From: an uncultured Desulfomonile sp.
GTDB taxonomy: Bacteria; Desulfobacterota; Desulfomonilia; Desulfomonilales; Desulfomonilaceae
Direction: 5' to 3'
Length of the DNA stretch: 38,731 bases
Assembly: GCA_903952205.1 (NCBI GenBank)
Contig: CAJBEZ010000065.1
Span: 1 to 38,731, forward strand
The position numbers and the translations under genes were made by a program. The notes under the pieces were generated by a model, which saw only the letters and a list, made by a program, of their open reading frames with translations, made no database searches and was not told the origin of the DNA. Position 1 is the stretch's first letter. Each line of letters begins with the position of its first letter. Shown here piece by piece: positions 33,690-38,731 of this stretch.

Positions 33690-34877
33690 ATGAAAGCCAC
33701 GGACAGCATAACATTGATGGAACCGATGCTGCCGCCGGATGGTGAGAGCAGACTCGAAGACCTCGCCATTGATATGGCGACAAAGGCCAGTGGATTAGCG
33801 AGCCAATTGCCCCTGACTGTGCGACGGGGCATGGGCGATCTTGTACGGTCAATGAACTGTTATTACTCCAACCTCATAGAGGGACATGACACACACCCCC
33901 GCGATATTGAACGCGCCCTGAATCATGCCGATTATTCGACCGATGCCCAGAAGAGGGCGCTTCAACTCGAAGCCGTTGCCCACATAGAAGTTCAGCGGCT
34001 CATCGATCATCACGAGGATTTACAGGCTGAGGCGACAAGCATTGATTACCTCGTCTGGCTGCACCGCGAGTTTTGCCAACGCCTGCCGGAAGAATTGCTT
34101 TGGGTTCAAAACCCGGACACCGGCGAACGGCTGCGCATGATCCCAGGTGAACTGCGAACAGGATGGATGCAAGTTGGAAGACATATTCCTCCGGACGCCG
34201 AAGGTCTGCCTTGTTTTCTGAATCGGTTTGCCGCCGCTTACGATAGAAAGAGATTATCGAAAGTGCGCCAGATCGTAACTCTTGGCGCTGCGCATCATCG
34301 CTTGCTTTGGATACATCCCTTTTATGATTGCAACGGGCGGGTTGCGCGCCTTATGTCACACGCGTCGCTTCAACGGTGCGGGGTAGGGAGTAGCCTTTGG
34401 TCGGCGGCAAGAGGTCTGGCGAGGAATGTCAAAGACTATAAAGCCCTTCTCATGGCCGCTGATGAGCCCCGACGCGGAGACCTCGACGGACGGGGGACTC
34501 TATCCACACAGGCTTTGATAACATTTTGTGAATTTTTCCTGACCATCTGTATCGACCAGATTGATTTCATGGCCTCATTGCTTGAACCGAGCGGCCTTCT
34601 GCGCCGAATACGCCTTCATATCGAAGAGGAAGTGCAGATGGGGAACCTGCACAAAGGTTCATTCCCGATATTACGCGAAGCCCTGCTGACAGGGGAAGCA
34701 CAGCGTGGTCGCGCCGGAGAGATAACCGGCTACGGTGAGCGCATGGCGAGAAACGTCGTCTCTGACCTCCTTAGAAAAGGATACCTGAAATCAGATACCA
34801 CCCGCAGCCCGCTTTTGCTCTCGTTCCCCATTGACGCAGTTGAACGATGGTTTCCAAGACTGTACCCGACAACGTAG
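33690..34877 (+). CDS. Fic-domain protein (AMPylase-like) with C-terminal winged helix
   Basis: 395 aa. The Fic catalytic loop is IHPFYDCNGRVAR: His209, Phe211, Asp213, Asn215, Gly216 and Arg217 match HxFx(D/E)(G/A)N(G/K)R, but the small Gly/Ala is Cys214. An N-terminal inhibitory-helix motif of class II type is visible as SNLIEGH (Ser60, Glu64), with His66 replacing the usual Asn. The C-terminus (about 315-390) looks like a winged helix (ITGYGERMARNVVSDLLRKGYL). Fic enzymes transfer AMP or another phosphate-containing moiety to Ser/Thr/Tyr of target proteins. There is no strong SD. It is more GC-rich than its flanks and bracketed by direct repeats, suggesting acquisition. Confidence 0.93.
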   Translation: MKATDSITLMEPMLPPDGESRLEDLAIDMATKASGLASQLPLTVRRGMGDLVRSMNCYYSNLIEGHDTHPRDIERALNHADYSTDAQKRALQLEAVAHIEVQRLIDHHEDLQAEATSIDYLVWLHREFCQRLPEELLWVQNPDTGERLRMIPGELRTGWMQVGRHIPPDAEGLPCFLNRFAAAYDRKRLSKVRQIVTLGAAHHRLLWIHPFYDCNGRVARLMSHASLQRCGVGSSLWSAARGLARNVKDYKALLMAADEPRRGDLDGRGTLSTQALITFCEFFLTICIDQIDFMASLLEPSGLLRRIRLHIEEEVQMGNLHKGSFPILREALLTGEAQRGRAGEITGYGERMARNVVSDLLRKGYLKSDTTRSPLLLSFPIDAVERWFPRLYPTT

Positions 34878-34889
34878 TATGGGAACAAA
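34878..34889 (+). repeat. Right 12-bp direct repeat flanking the Fic gene
   Basis: TATGGGAACAAA directly follows the Fic TAG stop and is identical to 33672-33683. Confidence 0.7.
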
Positions 34890-34905
34890 AACTGAGAAGA
34901 TTTAG

Positions 34906-35040
34906 CGGTCCGGCAAGAGACGATCCGGAAGAAATCCGGTCCGCAAGGGCAATCTCAAGAAAATCCTAATTGAAGTGGCTTGGGCATTCAGGACCAAGAT
35001 GTCATATCTAAGGGCAAAATTCTTGAGTTTTAGGTCACGA
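34906..35040 (+). mobile_element. IS110-family transposase C-terminal remnant
   Basis: A frame open from 34906 reads SGKRRSGRNPVRKGN, then LKKILIEVAWAFRTKMSYL and RAKFLSFRSR. This matches the conserved end of IS110/IS116 transposases (SG-kRr-Gr-tk-GN--LR--LvEaAwaa-r-d-yL---y). It begins with no start codon, 17 bases after the right Fic repeat, and loses similarity after about 35040. The remaining 35041-35262 shows no gene. Confidence 0.6.
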
Positions 35041-35262
35041 ACGAGTCCTCCGCTCCAATCTCGTTTGCTAGGAATGAACTTCATAGATGGAATATCACCC
35101 GGAGAAAAATATCCCATTTCGGGGAACCCCGGTAACGAGAAAGGATATGGCGCGGATCCAATCTTTCGCAGTGCATAATGAATGGCTTCCCTGGGTTGAG
35201 TGTTTACCTCTCTGAAGCTAGGCGCCGGCGACTCTGGTATCAATAATAAAAGGATGTAGCCC

Positions 35263-36549
35263 ATGACAGGTTGGGAAAAGACCGAAGAAAGCCTACTGCG
35301 AAAGACAGCGAAGGAATCGCAGCAGGCTATCGAAGAAAATTACCGCCTGATAAATGAAAACATGAAAGATGTTGTCTGGCAGACTACTCCTGACTTGGTC
35401 ATTACTTACGTGACTTCTTCCGTTAAAAAACTTCTTGGATATGAACCTCAGGAGCTTATCGGACAGCCCCTGACTTATTTATTGAAACCAGCAGCGAAGA
35501 AACTTTTTCTCGACCTGTATCCGGACATTATGCGGCGCCTGGCGGAACACGAGGAATTAGACAGTGAGATTCCCATCGTAGAACTGATCCGAAAAGACGG
35601 AACAACGGTGTGGACTGAAGTGGACACGCACCCGACTTTCAAGAGCGCTGGACAGTTCACAGGTTTTAAAGGTGTAGCTTGGGATATCTCCAAACGCAAA
35701 AAGGCGGAAGACGCTCTTCGTGAAAGTGAACGCTTTCTGCGCCAATCTGAGAAAATCGCTCGCACAGGTGGATGGATGGCCAATCCACACACTAATAGTC
35801 TTCACTGGACACAGGGCGTGTATGACATCGTCGGAGCTCCAAAGGATTACCAACCGGGTCTGGATGAAGGTCTGGAGTTTTATACCCCACCGTATAGGCC
35901 CATCCTTAAGGACGCCGTAGCCAAAACCATAGAGCAGGGTGAACCATTCACAATAGAAGCAGAGGTCATGACCTCTGGCGGCAAACACCTGTGGACAGAA
36001 GTGCGAGGGCTAATGCGAGTGGAAGAGGGAGAAGCGCCACAGGTCGTTGGATCCTTCCAGGATATAACAGAGCGTAAACTTGCGGCCGAGTTACTGCAAC
36101 AGAGTGAAGAAAAGTTCTCGAAGGTCTTTCAATACGGTCCAGCCCTAATAACTCTTAGCAACCTGGATGACGGGACGTATGTCGATGTTAATGACACATT
36201 TTGCGAGGTGTCGGGCTTTAGCCGTGCGGATTGTATCGGAAAGACAGCGATCGATTTCGGATGGATTTCACAAGAAGAGCGGAAACGGTTATTTGATGAG
36301 TTGCATGCTCACGGAAGCGCCAGGGGGATAGATCTGGAAGTTCGCACCAAGGACAAAAGAAAACTTCACCTCATTTACAACGGTGAATTGATACAAACCA
36401 AGAACCGCCCGTTGCTTTTGTCTATAGCTCATAACATCACCGATCGCAAGATTGTCGAGGAGGAATTGAGGGAGGCTCGGGATGAACTTGAAGCCAGGGT
36501 GGAAGAGCGCACAAAGTTCTTGTCGTCGAAGATAATGAATCCAATATGA
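35263..36549 (+). CDS. Triple-PAS sensor lacking its kinase core
   Basis: 428 aa, no membrane segment. Three PAS domains (about 25-145, 160-275, 280-395) each end with the PAC-type exit (WDISKRKKAEDAL, FQDITERKLAAELL, AHNITDRKIVEEEL). A coiled coil EEELREARDELEARVEERT follows, which in hybrid histidine kinases leads straight into the HisKA helix. Instead the frame runs eight residues further and stops. The nucleotides over that tail encode, one frame over, KVLVVEDNESNMKY, the start of a receiver domain. So HisKA and HATPase have been lost and the receiver is out of frame. AGGA precedes the ATG. As it stands it could only act as a sensor without phosphotransfer. Confidence 0.85.
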   Translation: MTGWEKTEESLLRKTAKESQQAIEENYRLINENMKDVVWQTTPDLVITYVTSSVKKLLGYEPQELIGQPLTYLLKPAAKKLFLDLYPDIMRRLAEHEELDSEIPIVELIRKDGTTVWTEVDTHPTFKSAGQFTGFKGVAWDISKRKKAEDALRESERFLRQSEKIARTGGWMANPHTNSLHWTQGVYDIVGAPKDYQPGLDEGLEFYTPPYRPILKDAVAKTIEQGEPFTIEAEVMTSGGKHLWTEVRGLMRVEEGEAPQVVGSFQDITERKLAAELLQQSEEKFSKVFQYGPALITLSNLDDGTYVDVNDTFCEVSGFSRADCIGKTAIDFGWISQEERKRLFDELHAHGSARGIDLEVRTKDKRKLHLIYNGELIQTKNRPLLLSIAHNITDRKIVEEELREARDELEARVEERTKFLSSKIMNPI

Positions 36550-36887
36550 AATATATCACAGATCTGCTGGAAGACGCTGGCTACGAAGCCATACATGCGT
36601 TTTCCGCTGAGACGGCGATAGAACAAACTGAAATGGCTAAACCTTCTCTTATACTGATGGACATCTCACTTCCGGGCATGGACGGACTGACCGCCACCAA
36701 AGTCCTAAAGAGTAATCCCGTCACGGCTCATATCCCTGTAGTAGCTCTAACGGCTCACGCCATGAAGGATGATGAATCAAAGGCCAAGGAAGCAGGCTGT
36801 GACGCATATTTACTCAAACCGATTGACACGAAGGCATTTTACCGAACTTTGGCTGATATAGTAAGAGAACCTCCAATTCTAGACTGA
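36546..36887 (+). pseudogene. Receiver domain, out of frame with its PAS sensor
   Basis: The receiver reads from about 36512 as KVLVVEDNESNMKYITDLLE, but a stop lies just upstream in that frame and there is no start codon before the first strand. Translation from the ATG at 36546 gives 113 aa without the acidic pocket (VVEDN). The phospho-acceptor Asp (LILMDISLPGMDG), the Thr (VVALTAH) and Lys (YLLKPID) are intact. The ATG overlaps the PAS gene's stop region by four bases, so reinitiation is possible but would give an incomplete domain. Most likely it is the tail of a deleted hybrid kinase. Confidence 0.7.
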
Positions 36888-36968
36888 GGAAATTTGCGTG
36901 GCATATCTTAAACGATAATCAGGCTGCTATGTCATTTTAGGAGGCAAAGCATAAGCGCAATTCAGTAA

Positions 36969-37874
36969 TTATGGTTCAAAATATCTTACAGTGACCTTTT
37001 TCCTCCCGGCGATACGCCGATACTCTTCGGCAGTGTGGCCCAGAGCCACCACCGCGTAAACCTTTTCGTCATGTGGGATACCAATAGCATTTTGGATTCG
37101 GATGTCTCTCTTCATTGGCTCCACAGCCATCCCGATGAGGCAGCTTCCCAGGCCCATACTGTGTGCGGCCAAAAGTATGTTCTGGGAGGCAAGTAACGCG
37201 TCCTCTCTGGGTAATGTGGCGTTAGCCTTGCAACCCACGACAATGGCCGCCGGCGCTCCATGAAACAGCCTGTCAACTCCAGATCGGTCGAACTCTTCAA
37301 GCCCTTCTTTTACAGTCTGGTAATATTCCCTGTAATAGGTATCCAACTCCGGCTTTCCTATGAACTTCAGGAATTTTCGCAAAAGGCCGTTGTTCGCCAT
37401 GATGTTCAATTTCATGTAAAAGCTGCGAATTTGTTCCCCAAAGGCCATGAGAGCTTCCCGAGTCGGAATTATCGTAAAAGTCCAAAGTTGGCAATTGGTT
37501 CCGGAAGGCGCTGTACATCCGATCTTCACAAGATCTTCGAGGACAGATCGTTCAACAGGCCTGGACAGGAAGCTACGGCACGAACGCCTGGAGGCCATGA
37601 GTCGCACAAGTTGACCAGTGTTAAATTCGCCGTAAGCAAGCCAATTACTATCGCCCTGAAATGTGACGAATTCGGACATAGTTTCGTCGATGGCTCCCAC
37701 GGTAACAGCGCCTTCGGGGCAAATCGCCTGACAGTGCCCGCAGTTCAGCGATAGATCACCGGTAACTTCAGCCTTGCCATTAACCATTGAAAGAGTTTTA
37801 ACCGGACAAACCTGGACACAGAGTCCACACCCAACACATAAGTCAGGATCAATCTTTGTAGTAACTTTTTCCAA
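36969..37874 (-). CDS. Ferredoxin-nitroreductase fusion
   Basis: 301 aa, TTG start at 37874 with AGGAG eight bases upstream. The N-terminal ferredoxin part has a full first 4Fe-4S motif CVGCGLCVQVCP (Cys13, 16, 19, 23). The second reads SLNCGHCQAICP, with Ser at about residue 42 where the first Cys is expected. The nitroreductase/FMN domain follows (about 85-300) with RRSCRSFLSRPV, APSGTNCQLWTF, AAHSMGLGSCLIG and VVALGHT. Such fusions in anaerobes use reduced ferredoxin-type clusters to feed FMN for reduction of nitro or quinone-like substrates; the true substrate is unknown. Confidence 0.93.
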   Translation of the reverse strand: MEKVTTKIDPDLCVGCGLCVQVCPVKTLSMVNGKAEVTGDLSLNCGHCQAICPEGAVTVGAIDETMSEFVTFQGDSNWLAYGEFNTGQLVRLMASRRSCRSFLSRPVERSVLEDLVKIGCTAPSGTNCQLWTFTIIPTREALMAFGEQIRSFYMKLNIMANNGLLRKFLKFIGKPELDTYYREYYQTVKEGLEEFDRSGVDRLFHGAPAAIVVGCKANATLPREDALLASQNILLAAHSMGLGSCLIGMAVEPMKRDIRIQNAIGIPHDEKVYAVVALGHTAEEYRRIAGRKKVTVRYFEP

Positions 37875-37964
37875 TATTTGTCTCCTTCCAGATCAATCTC
37901 TCCGGGGAATTCCTCTGAAGATCCTTCGTTAGCGCATCAGTCATGAACAAGTATACCAAAAGAT

Positions 37965-38213
37965 TCATCCCACGCTGGATGACATTTCCTCTTTCATAAC
38001 CTTACTCAATCGTTTGATCCGGTATTCTTCCTTAAATGCTTCTGACTTGGTCAATTCCCCCGATGACCAGACCAGCCTCACTGGAAGTCTCGTTCTTGTA
38101 TAACGCGAACCAACGCCCAGATTGTGCTCACTCAACCGGCGCTCAATATCGGTTGTGACGCCGCAGTATAGACTGTTGTCAGAACATCGAAGCAGATAAA
38201 CACGCCAACACAT
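37965..38213 (-). CDS. GIY-YIG domain protein (YhbQ/UPF0213 type)
   Basis: 82 aa from the ATG at 38213 with AGGAA upstream; a TTG lies one codon earlier. Motifs are WRVYLLRCSDNSLYCGVTTDIERRL (the GIY...YIG strands as VYL...YCG, plus the catalytic Arg), EHNLGVGSRYTRTRLPV and the Glu in EEYRIKRLSK. Small standalone members are presumed DNA endonucleases or repair proteins. It stands alone. Confidence 0.93.
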   Translation of the reverse strand: MCWRVYLLRCSDNSLYCGVTTDIERRLSEHNLGVGSRYTRTRLPVRLVWSSGELTKSEAFKEEYRIKRLSKVMKEEMSSSVG

Positions 38214-38261
38214 CAATCAAGTTCCTGAATTAACGAGCTAAATAGGTTTTCCATTGAGGCG

Positions 38262-38290
38262 TTGACACTCTGATTCGATCGATCCAAAAT
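38262..38290 (+). promoter_or_regulatory. Promoter for the 63-aa gene
   Basis: A perfect TTGACA (38262-38267), a 17-bp spacer and CAAAAT (38285-38290) lie about 40 bp before the ATG at 38329. Confidence 0.55.
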
Positions 38291-38328
38291 CGCAAACATA
38301 AAACCATTAAAGTGGCAAGGAGGTATAG

Positions 38329-38520
38329 ATGAAAGCGTATCGTGAATCAGAAATTATAGCCCTCAGAGGATTCCTTTGTAAGCTGGACTATCCAACTTTA
38401 CAACATATTGGTCAATTTGGAACCGATAAAGATGTGATAGATATGTCTAACCGAGTAGTAATGTCGGCCCAGTCAATTTTCGACGTAAAATCACCAATGG
38501 AAAGGGAGATAAGTTGCTGA
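38329..38520 (+). CDS. Small unknown protein, 63 aa
   Basis: The ATG has a strong AGGAGG seven bases upstream and a good promoter further up, so expression is likely. The sequence (MKAYRESEIIALRGFLCKLD...) is soluble and probably helical. It contains two cysteines, one being the last residue. No family was recognised. No downstream terminator is clear, though an inverted repeat lies at 38624-38643. Confidence 0.55.
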   Translation: MKAYRESEIIALRGFLCKLDYPTLQHIGQFGTDKDVIDMSNRVVMSAQSIFDVKSPMEREISC

Positions 38521-38623
38521 TAGCAAGTATCACCAGATTTGTCCAAATGGAGCTGAAACATTATATTTAAATAATTCCGAGTCTATCCTACATCTATAGT
38601 GCCGCGCAGTCGGAATAGGTTCA

Positions 38624-38643
38624 ACAAAAGACGCGACTTTTGT
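38624..38643. repeat. Inverted repeat ACAAAAG-N6-CTTTTGT
   Basis: Seven-base arms are perfect around ACGCGA. It lies about 50 bp before the gene cut by the window end and could be an operator or weak hairpin. Confidence 0.4.
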
Positions 38644-38660
38644 CGAATAATTTGGTATGT

Positions 38661-38680
38661 CCCTTCCAACACCTGAAGGG
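38661..38680 (+). promoter_or_regulatory. Hairpin next to the last gene's SD
   Basis: CCCTTC and GAAGGG pair around an eight-base loop. The 3' arm runs directly into the GGAGGGA ribosome binding site, so the hairpin could affect translation of the gene at 38692. Confidence 0.35.
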
Positions 38681-38691
38681 AGGGAAGATAA

Positions 38692-38731
38692 ATGCCCAAG
38701 TGTGGTTTGAGACTTGATATCGAAGAGTACA
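38692..38731 (+). CDS. Partial gene cut by window end
   Basis: Only 13 codons are visible (MPKCGLRLDIEEY). GGAGGGA lies ten bases before the ATG, so the start is credible. Product unknown. Confidence 0.45.
   Translation, partial: MPKCGLRLDIEEY

Noticed and set aside
34902-35264. 120-codon minus-strand frame upstream of the PAS sensor
   Set aside because: It is the reverse of the IS110 transposase scrap and has no SD or family features.

Overview
The window reads as chromosome of a strictly anaerobic, Gram-negative, former-Deltaproteobacteria-type organism (Desulfomonile/Syntrophobacter-like). This is inferred from the gene mix, not from any marker gene: a ferredoxin-nitroreductase fusion, a DUF3786 protein, a Memo-family (AmmeMemoRadiSam B) protein, an AF1514-like small protein, PAS/sigma-54 regulators, a TRAP transporter relic and several RND pumps. 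No rRNA, tRNA, CRISPR array or intact transposon was seen.

Layout. 1-2.7 kb: a short exported protein resembling the start of a surface beta-barrel (-), a small conserved protein (+) and a MATE exporter (-). 2.8-7.9 kb: full-length carB with a good promoter, a Memo-family protein and a K+-channel-like protein (all +). 7.9-12.4 kb: a two-gene HAE1-type RND pump (lipoprotein adaptor plus permease, no TolC) behind a structured leader. 12.5-16 kb: a decaying transporter area on the minus strand, with an intact ArsB/NhaD-family transporter carrying an exported N-terminal domain, a CBS-domain scrap, an intact TRAP DctQ, a wrecked DctM and the tail of an SLC13-like transporter. 16-17.9 kb: a PAS-PAS-sigma-54 activator (-).

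18.1-30.3 kb holds the main system: a compact nine-gene minus-strand operon, read from 30300 down to 18134. Its order is: Cys-rich exported protein, membrane-anchored HMA domain fused to a SurA-like domain, DUF2318 Cys protein, FtsX/MacB-type permease, its ATPase, CusB-type adaptor with two Cys-rich metal modules and a DUF3347 tail, CusA-type RND pump, NosL-family lipoprotein-like protein, and a membrane class III nucleotide cyclase. Most gaps are 10-45 bp; only the first is larger (128 bp). I read it as an envelope copper/soft-metal handling and export system that merges parts normally found in three places: Cus efflux, the P19/FTR1-associated ABC-DUF2318 set, and NosL. A palindrome overlaps the -35 box of its likely promoter.

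30.7-38.7 kb is accessory. It contains DUF3786 and a PilZ-like/ribbon-helix-helix protein (+), a three-gene cassette of unknown function with its own promoter (-), and a Fic protein bracketed by a 12-bp perfect direct repeat and followed at once by an IS110-family transposase scrap. After these come a PAS-rich sensor whose kinase core has been lost and whose receiver is out of frame, a ferredoxin-nitroreductase (-), a GIY-YIG protein (-), a 63-aa unknown (+), and the first codons of a gene cut by the window end.
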